Below the pieces are notes generated by a model, which saw only the letters and a program-made list of their open reading frames with translations, did not search any database and was not told the DNA's origin. A stretch of 47,711 bases of DNA from Egibacteraceae bacterium (GTDB lineage Bacteria; Actinomycetota; Nitriliruptoria; Euzebyales; Egibacteraceae): NCBI GenBank assembly GCA_030447925.1, contig JAUJNX010000016.1, positions 1-47,711 of the forward strand, in the 5' to 3' direction. Every line of letters begins with the position of its first letter. Within the stretch, counting starts at the first letter, position 1. A program made the translations under genes and the position numbers. This document shows positions 34,786 through 42,507 of this stretch, in pieces.

Positions 34786-35880
34786 GTGCCCCAGAAACCC
34801 GACAACCCAGCGGAGCACGACCCCGACTACGCCGTCGCGCCCGGCGAGACGCTCCGAGAGGCCATCGACGCGCTCGGAATGTCCCAGCGTGAGCTGGCGG
34901 AGCGCACCGGCCTGTCCACGAAGACCGTGAATCAGATCGTGCAGGGCGTGGCGCCGCTGACGCAGGACACTGCGTTGAAGCTGGAGCAGGTGACCGGTGT
35001 CCCAGCTCGGATGTGGAACAACCTCGAATCGCTCTACCGCGAGACGCTGGCGAGGCTGCAACAGGACGAGAAGCTGGCGTCTCAGGTCGCCTGGGTGGAC
35101 GAGCTGCCGCTCAAGAGCCTGCGCGACGCGGGCATCATCTCCGCGCGGAAGAACGAGCGCGTGCAGGTGCTCAAGGAGTTCCTGTCCTTCTTCGGGGTCG
35201 TCGACCGCGAGAGTTACGAGCAGGTGTGGGGACGTCCGATCGCGGCGTTCAGACAATCGCCGAAGCACGAGAAGGACCCGGTAGCCGTGGCTGCGTGGCT
35301 TCGCCAAGGTGAGCTGGACGCCGCTTCCATCGCCTGCCAGCCCTACGACCCGGAGGCGCTGAGGGAGGTCCTCGCCCTTGCCCGAGAGCTGATGAACGAC
35401 GACCCGTCGGAGTGGTTGGACCGCCTGACCAGCGAATTCGCCGCCGCAGGCGTCGCCCTGGTCCTGCGCGCGGAGGTCAAAGGTGCGCGCGCGTTCGGTG
35501 CGACACGTTGGCTGACACCCCGAAAGGCGATGATCCAGCTCAGCGTGCGTCGCAAGTGGGAGGACGAGTTCTGGTTCTCGCTGTTCCACGAGGCGTGTCA
35601 CGTACTGCGCCACCCAAAGAAGGACGTCTTCGTCAGCGACGGCGACCCTGACGACAAGCACGAGCAGGAGGCGAACGAGTTCGCCGCCAACTTCCTGATA
35701 CCGCCCCGCTATACCGCAGAGTTGCTCGCGCTCCGCCGGTTGGCCGACATCGAGGACTTCGCTCGGCGGCTCCGGATCCCGCCTGGGATCGTCGTCGGGC
35801 GCCTACAGCGCGAACGCGTGCTCGACTACGGGGTGGGCAACAAGGGCCTTCGGCGCCGATTCGAGCTGGTCGAGGACTAG
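34786..35880 (+). CDS. higA: HigA-type antitoxin fused to an ImmA/IrrE zinc peptidase
   Basis: Residues ~18-75 are an XRE helix-turn-helix (TLREAIDALGMSQRELAERT, TKTVNQIVQG) as in HigA antitoxins. A helical linker follows, and the C-terminal part is an ImmA/IrrE-type metallopeptidase with HEACH at 268-272 (HExxH) and EANEFAANFLIP carrying the downstream glutamate ligand. At 364 residues it is several times longer than plain HigA. The peptidase might degrade the antitoxin itself or a phage/stress repressor, as ImmA does; which one is unknown. The stop TAG lies inside the CTAG duplicated by the neighbouring insertion sequence, so the coding sequence was not damaged. Confidence 0.9.
   Translation: MPQKPDNPAEHDPDYAVAPGETLREAIDALGMSQRELAERTGLSTKTVNQIVQGVAPLTQDTALKLEQVTGVPARMWNNLESLYRETLARLQQDEKLASQVAWVDELPLKSLRDAGIISARKNERVQVLKEFLSFFGVVDRESYEQVWGRPIAAFRQSPKHEKDPVAVAAWLRQGELDAASIACQPYDPEALREVLALARELMNDDPSEWLDRLTSEFAAAGVALVLRAEVKGARAFGATRWLTPRKAMIQLSVRRKWEDEFWFSLFHEACHVLRHPKKDVFVSDGDPDDKHEQEANEFAANFLIPPRYTAELLALRRLADIEDFARRLRIPPGIVVGRLQRERVLDYGVGNKGLRRRFELVED
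35877..35880. repeat. Left target-site duplication of the IS (CTAG)
   Basis: CTAG directly precedes the left terminal inverted repeat and is repeated at 36957-36960. It fits the YTAR preference of IS5-family elements. Confidence 0.8.
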
Positions 35881-35900
35881 GGCGTGTCTGACGGAGGTGG
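35881..35900 (+). repeat. IS left terminal inverted repeat
   Basis: GGCGTGTCTGACGGAGGTGG; pairs with the right end over positions 2-15 and at positions 17 and 20. Confidence 0.85.
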
Positions 35901-36936
35901 TTGCGCGGGTTTGGGGGTGGGGGCCGGTAGACCGGCGGCATGCAGAGTCGTCATGATCTTTCGGATGCGGAGTGGGCGGTGATCGAGCCGTTGCTGCCGG
36001 ATGCCACGCCGCGGCGGGGGGCCGGTGGCGGGATCACCGGCAGGTGGTCAACGGGGTGGTGTGGCGGGCCCGGACGGGGTGTCCGTGGCGGGACTTGCCG
36101 CCTGGGTATGGGCCGTGGCAGACGGTGTATGAGCGGCATCGCCGCTGGTCTGGCGACGGGACGTGGGAGCGGGTGCTGGACGGGCTGCGGGTCGGCTGTG
36201 ACGCCGGGGAGGGCGAGTGGACGGTGGGGATCGACTCGACGGTGGTGCGGGCGCATCAGCACGCCGCCGGCGCCCGCCACGCCCCGCCCGCCGACGTGCC
36301 CGCCGCCCGGCTGGTCGGCGTGCTGGAGGGTGTGGCGGGACCCTGCGGTCCCACAGGGGGCGCTACCGAATCACAACGATCCGCCGCCTGACCGCACTGA
36401 CGGTGACGTTGGTGACCGCCGGTCGCGGCGGCGGGCGGATGCGGGAGAGGATCGGGCGGTCCCGCGGCGGGCTGAGCACCAAGATCCATCTGCTGGCCGA
36501 CGCCCGCGCCAGGCCGCTGGCCAGGGTCACCACCGCCGGCCAGCGCGGCGACGCGCTGGCCGCCGGGCCGCTGCTGGACCGGCTCAAGGTCCGCCGGCCA
36601 GGGCGGGGCCGCCCGCGGACCCGGCCGGGCCGGCTGCTGGGCGACAAGGCCTACTCCAACCGGGCGCTACGCGCCCAGCTGCGCCGCCGGCGCGTCCGGG
36701 CGGTGATCCCCGAACCGGCCGACCAGCAGGCCAACCGGCGCCGCCGCGGCAGCACCGGCGGCCGCCCTCCCGTCTTTGACGCCCAGGTCTACAAGCAGCG
36801 CAACAGCACCGAGCGGTGCGTCAACAAGATCAAGGCCTACCGGGCGGTCGCGATGCGCACCGACAAACGCCTGTACGTCTTCGAAGGCACCGTCGACGTC
36901 GCCTCCATGCGCATCTGGACCCGCGACCTCACCCGC

Positions 36937-36956
36937 CACCATCCGTCAGACACGCT
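36937..36956 (-). repeat. IS right terminal inverted repeat
   Basis: Read inward it is AGCGTGTCTGACGGATGGTG. It overlaps the last transposase codons. Confidence 0.85.
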
Positions 36957-36960
36957 CTAG
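36957..36960. repeat. Right target-site duplication of the IS (CTAG)
   Basis: Second copy of CTAG; its TAG closes the transposase frame. Confidence 0.8.
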
Positions 36961-37142
36961 CGCCTCGTCGACGGCCGCACGCCCGATAACCCTCCGTTGG
37001 CACCGGCATCCGCACTCCCTTCGAGGTCAGGCGTTCGCCCAGGGCCGCGTTTCCACCGACGCCGCCTCCGACTCTGCCTAACAACCGGCGCGTCTGCGCC
37101 CTCGCGTCGAACTCGGTGTGTGGTACGGTCTGCATCGGGAAC

Positions 37143-37161
37143 GATGGAAGTGATAGGTAAA
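37143..37161 (+). repeat. Shared motif upstream of the DUF2188 gene (copy 2)
   Basis: GATGGAAGTGATAGGTAAA, 16 of 19 bases identical to the copy before higB. It is followed by an imperfect palindrome, GGTAAATGATTTCC. Confidence 0.5.
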
Positions 37162-37197
37162 TGATTTCCGCGGATGTGCGGAAGGGAGGAACCGGAC

Positions 37198-37425
37198 ATG
37201 GCGAAGAAGCCGCCCGTTCACACCGTCAAGCACGCCGACGGCTGGGCCAACCGCCGCGAGGGTGCCGCGCGGGTCAGCAAGACGTTCGACACGAAGGCCG
37301 AGGCGCAAGCCGCCGGGCGCGAAACCGCCCGACGCGAGAACACCGAGCACGTGGTCCACAACAAGGACGGCCGCATCGGCGAGCGCAACAGCTACGGCAA
37401 CGACCCGCACCCCCCGAAGGGATAG
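37198..37425 (+). CDS. DUF2188 domain protein
   Basis: A 75-residue protein beginning MAKKPPVHTVKHADGWANRR, with KTFDTKAEAQAAGRETARRE and HNKDGRIGERNSYGNDPHPP; the whole length is one DUF2188 unit. GGGAGGAA precedes the ATG. The family's biochemical role is unknown; the pattern of a short beta sheet plus helix that reads VxHNKDGRI is its hallmark. It ends 2 nt before the peroxidase gene, so both should be on one message. Confidence 0.88.
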   Translation: MAKKPPVHTVKHADGWANRREGAARVSKTFDTKAEAQAAGRETARRENTEHVVHNKDGRIGERNSYGNDPHPPKG

Positions 37426-37427
37426 CC

Positions 37428-38924
37428 GTGTCGAACAACGACGGACCGCCCACGTCCTCCACGCCAGGCACCGCGACGCCTGCTGTCGCGCCGACGGAGA
37501 AGCCCCCCGTCCCCGTGCCGCTACGTCGGCACGCGGTTCCGCCGCGCGGCCTGATGAACACCCCGCGGCAGGTCTCCTACGACGGCCGCTTCGGCAGGCT
37601 GTTCCAGCCGCTCGCCGACCAGTCGGCGCACGACCCGGAGGCCGACCTCGCCGAGTTCCGCGCGATCGCCGAGGCGATGCAGGAGAGCGGCAACAGCCCT
37701 TCTGGCGACAACGCCCGCATGCCGGCGGGCTACACCTACCTCGGGCAGTTCGTCGACCACGACATCACCTTCGACCCCACCTCCTTCCTTCAACGACGGA
37801 ACGACGAAGAGGGGCTCATCAACTTCCGCACCCCACGCTTCGACCTTGACAGCGTGTACGGCTCGGGACCGGCCGACGAGCCCTTCCAGTACGACCGGAC
37901 CCGACACGACGGCTTCGCACTGCTGCTCAACCCCGTTGGCGCAGGGTTCGACCTGCCCCGCAACAACCAAGGAAGCGCACTGATCGGCGATCCCCGCAAC
38001 GACGAGAACGGCATCGTCAGCCAATTGCACGTCGCGTTCATCGCGTTGCACAACGCTGTACTCGACCGCGCGGTCCAGGCCGCCGGGCAGACCACCGGCG
38101 AGGTCTTCAAGGAAGCCCAGCGGGAAGCGCAGTGGCACTACCAGTGGGTCGTCGCCCACGACTTCCTCCGCCGCCTAATCGGCGACGAGTTGCACGACGC
38201 GTTGTTGCGAGCGGATGAGGGTGCCGACGGGGTCGTCCGCGAGGCCGTCCGGCTGCGGCACTACCGCCACAAGGTGAACCCGTACCTGCCCGTCGAGTTC
38301 TCGGTGGCCGCGTACCGGTTCGGGCACAGCCAGGTGCGTGACGAGTACAGCATCAACGGGACGTTCCACCGTCGGCTGTTCGACCCGGGCGGTGACGACT
38401 TCCGCGGCTTCCAGCCGCTGCGCCCGGGCTGGCACGCCTCGTGGCCGTTCTTCTTCGACCTCGACGAGCAGGGCCCGGAGGCGTCGCGGAGGATCGACTC
38501 GAAGCTCCCGGCCACGCTGTTCTCATTGCAGGGCGGAGCCGGCGACGACGCAAATCTCGCGCTGCGCAACCTGCGCCGCGGCGCCGCCCTCGGTCTGCCC
38601 AGCGGCCAGGCCGTCGCCGGCGCGATGGCGGTCGAGCGCCTTGACGACGCGGACCTTCAGCCCGCCGCGCCGGGTAAGGCTCCGCTGTGGTTCTACATCC
38701 TCAAGGAGGCTGAGGTTATGCACGGCGGCGCGCACCTCGGCCCAGTGGGGGGCCGCATCGTCGGCGAGACCCTGCTCGGGCTGCTGCGCGCTGACCCTCA
38801 GTCCTACCTGTCCCTGCAGCCCGAATGGGAGCCGACGCTCTCGACGACGACAGGAGATCCCCGCCTGTTCAGCATGGCCGACCTCCTGGCCACGGCCGTG
38901 CCAGCGCAAGTTGCACGGTTCTGA
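37428..38924 (+). CDS. Animal-type heme peroxidase (peroxidase/cyclooxygenase superfamily)
   Basis: A 498-residue protein of the superfamily that includes myeloperoxidase and cyclooxygenase. The distal heme side is YLGQFVDHDITFDPTS (His in the QFxDHD motif) and the proximal histidine is in EFSVAAYRFGHSQVRDEY. The LRNLRRGAALGLPSGQAVA block is also typical. There is no signal peptide or membrane segment; the first ~40 residues are Pro/Thr-rich and probably disordered, so it is likely cytoplasmic or exported by another route. Substrate is unknown (halide, phenol or lipid are all possible for the family). The GTG start lies 2 nt after the DUF2188 stop. Confidence 0.9.
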   Translation: MSNNDGPPTSSTPGTATPAVAPTEKPPVPVPLRRHAVPPRGLMNTPRQVSYDGRFGRLFQPLADQSAHDPEADLAEFRAIAEAMQESGNSPSGDNARMPAGYTYLGQFVDHDITFDPTSFLQRRNDEEGLINFRTPRFDLDSVYGSGPADEPFQYDRTRHDGFALLLNPVGAGFDLPRNNQGSALIGDPRNDENGIVSQLHVAFIALHNAVLDRAVQAAGQTTGEVFKEAQREAQWHYQWVVAHDFLRRLIGDELHDALLRADEGADGVVREAVRLRHYRHKVNPYLPVEFSVAAYRFGHSQVRDEYSINGTFHRRLFDPGGDDFRGFQPLRPGWHASWPFFFDLDEQGPEASRRIDSKLPATLFSLQGGAGDDANLALRNLRRGAALGLPSGQAVAGAMAVERLDDADLQPAAPGKAPLWFYILKEAEVMHGGAHLGPVGGRIVGETLLGLLRADPQSYLSLQPEWEPTLSTTTGDPRLFSMADLLATAVPAQVARF

Positions 38925-39287
38925 ACAACCGGCGGGCTGTCGGCGAGCCGGTCTCGCCGCAGCTCTACCACCGCGGCCGCCAGGATCGCGGCGAACGTGG
39001 CGCGGCTCCGAGCAAGCGGCGGTGATCCAGCTCGCCCTGGCGGCGGAGGCAGGCGCGGGCGTGCAGACGACGACGCCGAGCTGCGTGACGCGACGTACCG
39101 GATTGCGGTAGGTCTGTTGGAGTCCCGACGGCAGGACGTTGAGGCAACCTTCGCTCGCCCTCGGGGGTGGCAGCAACGAGGAACCCGGACGTGCCCACGA
39201 AACGGATGATCGCAGCATTTGGTAGGCCCGGACGGCAGCCCGTCCCGCCGTTCGGCGAGTTCGCCCGTGCGCGACCCAAGCGGTGCT
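38925..39287. other. 363-bp gap without a recognisable gene
   Basis: It lies between the convergent peroxidase and DUF4062 genes. Short open frames exist on both strands but show no family motif or ribosome site; no clear terminator hairpin was seen. Confidence 0.5.
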
Positions 39288-40421
39288 TCAGCGCGGGGCG
39301 TCGCGTACCGTCTGCAACAGGTGCGCCGCCACCTCCGCGGCCACATCGCCGTTGTGGGAGGCGAGGGCCGCAGCACTGACCGTCGCGTTGGGCGGCATGG
39401 TCGCGGCCAGTCCCTGCCGCATCCGCATCTCGCCCGAGCCGCGCCCGCCGAGGCGAGCCGGGTCGCCCTCGAACAGCCTATCGAGCGGGGACACCGCCGC
39501 AGCCACGGCGAGGACGGCCGAGGTGGGGCCAAGCAGCGTCGCAGCAACGGGCAGCATCGACGCCACGCGGCGCTGCAGGTCGCCGGCGTCGACCAGGGTG
39601 CCCATCAGGTCCGTCGGCAGCGCCTGCGCGGCCATCACCTGCCCGGTCGCGAGAACCGCCACACCCCGGTGCTGGTGCTCCCTCCGGTCCCTCCACCCGC
39701 GGCCGCCCTCACCCGACTCACGGACCACGGCCCACGCGCCGCCGGCGTCGTTTCCTGCGACGACCGCGTCATTGTCGGCGAAGAACCCCTGGTCGCGCCC
39801 TGTGCGGGTGATGAATGTCGGCAGGGACTGCAGCCGACCAGCGAGGAGCAGCTCGGGCGGTACCGGGACGAGGTGCACTTCCAGAATCGGCGCGTAGAGC
39901 GCCGGGTCTCTCAGCGCCGGCAGGTCCGGGGCCCAGACCATCGGCGGGGGCGTCGGTAGCCGCTCCCACGTCAGCGCCGCCGCGGGGACGGACAGGTCGT
40001 TCAGCGCGGCGAGGACGGCGACGTTCAGAGACTGCGTGTCGGAGAACGACTTGCGGAACCGACCGTTCACGTAGTCCTCGACCCGCGCCTTGAACTCCCG
40101 CTGGCGGGGCTCGTCCTCCTCGTCGGTGTCCTTCGTGAAAACCAGGATGGGCTTGCCTTGACGCCTGGCCGCGGTGAATTCCTCCTCGGTCGGCGACATG
40201 CCGCTGTCCGGGAGCGGGTCGCCGTACCTGGGGCCGAGCAGGAGCACGTAGACGTCGCAGACGTCCACACCCGCGAGGCAGGCGTCGCGGGAGGACCGGT
40301 CCTGCGACGTGAACTGCTCGAAGACGAGCGGCTGGAACGGCTCGACGACTTCGAGGATGCGCACAAGCCCCTGGCGCTCGTCGCGCAGCGCATAAGTGAC
40401 GGAGGAGATGAACACCCGCAT
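39288..40421 (-). CDS. DUF4062 domain protein, possible defence or signalling effector
   Basis: The first ~120 residues match DUF4062: MRVFISSVTYALRDERQGLV, then SRDACLAGVDVCDVYVLLLGPRYG and SPTEEEFTAARRQGKPILVF. This fold is related to TIR/nucleoside-deoxyribosyltransferase-like domains and is often the N-terminal module of large signalling or antiviral proteins. The remaining ~250 residues are unassigned and include an Ala-rich segment near the C-terminus. ATG 40421 is chosen because a TATCGT hexamer (40429-40434) ends 7 nt upstream and the conserved domain starts right there; ATG 40451 would add ten residues. A small cysteine-containing gene lies directly upstream on the same strand. Confidence 0.8.
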   Translation of the reverse strand: MRVFISSVTYALRDERQGLVRILEVVEPFQPLVFEQFTSQDRSSRDACLAGVDVCDVYVLLLGPRYGDPLPDSGMSPTEEEFTAARRQGKPILVFTKDTDEEDEPRQREFKARVEDYVNGRFRKSFSDTQSLNVAVLAALNDLSVPAAALTWERLPTPPPMVWAPDLPALRDPALYAPILEVHLVPVPPELLLAGRLQSLPTFITRTGRDQGFFADNDAVVAGNDAGGAWAVVRESGEGGRGWRDRREHQHRGVAVLATGQVMAAQALPTDLMGTLVDAGDLQRRVASMLPVAATLLGPTSAVLAVAAAVSPLDRLFEGDPARLGGRGSGEMRMRQGLAATMPPNATVSAAALASHNGDVAAEVAAHLLQTVRDAPR

Positions 40422-40428
40422 GGCGACG

Positions 40429-40434
40429 ACGATA
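40429..40434 (-). promoter_or_regulatory. Leaderless-type -10 of the DUF4062 gene
   Basis: TATCGT on the minus strand, 7 nt before ATG 40421, the same layout as at clpP and the thyX-like gene. Confidence 0.45.
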
Positions 40435-40466
40435 GCGGCGTCCCGCGCCATGACCCTGCCGCGTGG

Positions 40467-40934
40467 CTAGAACTCGTGCGCGGGCATCTCCGCGAGCTGG
40501 TGCTCCAGCACCTGGACGCGCTCGTCGGCTTCCGCCCAGTCCTCCGGGATCAACGGAAACGGGTGACCCGATTGTATGGGGTCACCCATGCGGTGCTGCT
40601 GCCACAACAGCTCTCGCGTCTCCAGCGCCTCGGCGTGAGCAGCGACGAGGCGCTCGCGCCAGTCGGCGACGGTCTCGCCGTCGTCCTTGGCCACGAGGAT
40701 GGGCCACGCAGTTCGCAGGTGCTGGGTCACGGCGTTCGCGGCGGCCTCGTGGGTGGTGGACCAACCGCAGGAGCAGAAGGTTCGCCGCGGCCCGCTCACA
40801 ACGACGTGCCCGACTACCCTTGTCCGCGGCTCGACCTGCCGCGGGGGCGGCCCTTGTTCCGCGCCGGGCTCCGTCACCTCGTCCTCCTTACCCAACCGTT
40901 GCGCGCTTTCCAACTGTGCCTGCGACCAGGGCAT
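40467..40934 (-). CDS. Hypothetical 155-residue protein with a CxC motif
   Basis: The N-terminal third is polar and probably disordered. The middle reads RRTFCSCGWSTTHEAAANAV, a short treble-clef-like or single knuckle with only two cysteines, followed by helices (VADWRERLVAAHAEALETRE, WAEADERVQVLEHQLAEMP). No family is recognised. It ends 45 nt before the DUF4062 gene start, so the two may work together. Confidence 0.6.
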   Translation of the reverse strand: MPWSQAQLESAQRLGKEDEVTEPGAEQGPPPRQVEPRTRVVGHVVVSGPRRTFCSCGWSTTHEAAANAVTQHLRTAWPILVAKDDGETVADWRERLVAAHAEALETRELLWQQHRMGDPIQSGHPFPLIPEDWAEADERVQVLEHQLAEMPAHEF

Positions 40935-41333
40935 CGGGGTTGTCGAGCCCGAATGCGGTGCGCGCCATGGCGCCGGTCAGTGTCGTGTCCCCTGCAACCT
41001 CCGGGTGGGAGGCGGGACGGCGTTCTGCCGCGCGGACTGGCCCTGGGCTCGAAGGCCCGGTGCCGGTAGAGACGGCATGCGAACCGGCAGGGGTTCCCGG
41101 CCCGATCTGGACCGTCGGTCGCTCACATCACCGCGCCTCTGTCAAGGGTGAATTGCGGCGGGGTCCAGGTGTGAACAGTTGGCTGTCTCGCTGCGGATCG
41201 GCCCTGTGACCTGCGGGAACCGCAACTTGTTAACGCCTCGACGGACGGCTGCGCACGCAGTAGGCGGGGGACTTGGGTTCTCCCGCCCGCTGCCGCGCGG
41301 GGCAGCCCCGCTCGCGGGGCAGACCCGGTCGGG
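40935..41333. other. 399-bp gap at the right edge of the island
   Basis: No gene is supported. It contains a GC-rich hairpin region near its right end (see 41297-41320). Confidence 0.45.
41297..41320 (-). terminator. Alternating GC hairpins downstream of the GAF-ANTAR gene
   Basis: GCGGGGC (41297), GCCCCGC (41305) and GCGGGGC (41314): the middle segment can pair with either neighbour. Probably the terminator of the GAF-ANTAR gene. Confidence 0.5.
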
Positions 41334-42068
41334 TCAGGTGGTGGGTTCGAGGTGGTCGGCGTCCGGGCTGGGGAGGACGAGGGCGCCGTCGACGATCTGC
41401 TGGGCGACCGCGTGGATGCGGGCGCCGCGGTCGCGGGCGTGACGGCGGATCACCGCGAAGGCGTGGTCCATGTCCAGGGAGTTGCTCGCGGCGACGACGC
41501 CCTTGGCCTGCTCGATGAGCACGCGGCTGTCCAGGGCGGTCTGGAGCTGGCGGGTCAGAGCGGCCTGGTCGGCGAGCACCTGGGCGTTGGCCATGCCGAC
41601 GCTGGCCAGGCGCGCCAGCGTCCGCGCGCTCGTTAGGTCCCGCGCGGCGAGCGGGCCGGTCGTGCAGCGGAAGAGGTTCAGCGCGCCGAGGTGCGCGTCG
41701 CGCACGCGCAGGGGGAACGAGAACGAGGCGCGGACGCCCAGCCGGCCGGCCACCCCGGAGAAGGCCGGCCAGCGCTCGTCGGCGCCCAGGTCCTCGACGA
41801 GCTGCTCCCGCCCGGTCCGGTGGGCGTCGAGGCAGGGCCCCTCCCCGAAGGTCTGCTGCAGGAGCTCGGCGCCCCTGGCCGTGCGGTCCGACGCACCGGC
41901 CACGCCGAGCCCCCCGTCGGCGCCCGCGAGCTGGATCCCGGCGGCGTCGACGCGGAACAGGTCCACGCAGCGCCCGCACAGCCGGTTGGCGAACTCCGTC
42001 GGCTCGTAGTCCTCGACCAGCGTGTCCGCGAACTCCACCAGGGCGCGCAGCAGGGCGTCCTCCGCCAT
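41334..42068 (-). CDS. GAF and ANTAR domain RNA-binding regulator
   Basis: A 244-residue protein with an N-terminal GAF domain (LFRVDAAGIQLAGADGGLGV ... FSFPLRVRDAHLGALNLF) and a C-terminal ANTAR domain (LTRQLQTALDSRVLIEQAKG, then HAFAVIRRHARDRG). ANTAR domains bind paired hairpins in nascent RNA to prevent termination; GAF domains sense small ligands or redox. The ATG at 42068 has GGAGGAG upstream. It is divergent from the KTSC gene. Its RNA targets are not evident in the window. Confidence 0.92.
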   Translation of the reverse strand: MAEDALLRALVEFADTLVEDYEPTEFANRLCGRCVDLFRVDAAGIQLAGADGGLGVAGASDRTARGAELLQQTFGEGPCLDAHRTGREQLVEDLGADERWPAFSGVAGRLGVRASFSFPLRVRDAHLGALNLFRCTTGPLAARDLTSARTLARLASVGMANAQVLADQAALTRQLQTALDSRVLIEQAKGVVAASNSLDMDHAFAVIRRHARDRGARIHAVAQQIVDGALVLPSPDADHLEPTT

Positions 42069-42264
42069 CCCGGTGCTCCTCCTCTGTGACGCTCGTCCCC
42101 CCGACGCAGTATCGCGTGCCTGCCCCGTCGTCGCCCGGCGCGGGTCCGCCCGTAGGGGCACATTCGCCGCCGGGCGCGCGCCCTCGGCCGCGCGCCCAGG
42201 TCGCAAACCGGGCGATCCCCAGTAGTATGGACGACCGTCAGGTACAGCGGCGGGAGGGGCGGGA

Positions 42265-42498
42265 ATGCGGGTCGACGCGGTCGAGTCCACCCTGGTGTCG
42301 GCCGTCGCCTACGATGCCGACACCGGCATCCTGCTCGTCGCGCTGCGCTCCGGTGAGGTCTACGAGTACGCCGAGGTCACCCCCGAGGCGCACGCCGCGC
42401 TGCTGGGGGCCGAGTCCGTCGGCCGGCACTTCAACACCGAGGTCCGCCACCGCTACCAGGGGCGGCGGCTGGCGGTGCGGTACCTGCAGCAGGGTTGA
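42265..42498 (+). CDS. KTSC domain protein
   Basis: A 77-residue protein with the KTSC pattern: VESTLVSAVAYDADTGILLV, then SGEVYEYAEVTPEAHAALLG and SVGRHFNTEVRHRY. KTSC domains are small folds found alone or attached to lysyl-tRNA synthetase; their function is not settled. A GGGAGGGG site lies upstream of the ATG, and a TAGTAT -10-like hexamer lies near 42222. It converges on the EamA gene with 9 bp between stops. Confidence 0.85.
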   Translation: MRVDAVESTLVSAVAYDADTGILLVALRSGEVYEYAEVTPEAHAALLGAESVGRHFNTEVRHRYQGRRLAVRYLQQG

Positions 42499-42507
42499 CG
42501 GCCGCGG

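Larger units (their letters stand above)
35881..36956 (+). mobile_element. IS5-family insertion sequence, 1,076 bp
   Basis: The ends are 20-bp imperfect inverted repeats (left 35881-35900, right 36937-36956) sharing an exact 14-bp core, GCGTGTCTGACGGA. CTAG target duplications flank both ends. The interior carries a DDE transposase of the IS5 type in broken frames. The element sits between the higA-like gene and the DUF2188 gene. Confidence 0.9.
35940..36960 (+). pseudogene. IS5-family transposase in three frames
   Basis: Pieces in order: MQSRHDLSDAEWAVIEPLLP (frame of ATG 35940); then GVVWRARTGCPWRDLPPGYG and TVGIDSTVVRAHQHAAG with the first catalytic Asp; then GRSRGGLSTKIHLLADA, LLGDKAYSN with the second Asp, and NSTERCVNKIKAYRAVAMR with the Glu-containing region. 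Frames change near 36015 (a G run one base short) and between about 36340 and 36440. Some IS5 groups use a programmed shift, but two changes suggest decay or sequence error. The stop codon TAG is supplied by the right CTAG target copy, not by the element. Confidence 0.8.

Noticed and set aside
40687..41151. Plus-strand frame with many cysteines opposite the CxC protein gene
   Set aside because: Cysteines are scattered without zinc-motif spacing, and the opposite strand gives a better helical protein in a co-directional unit with DUF4062.
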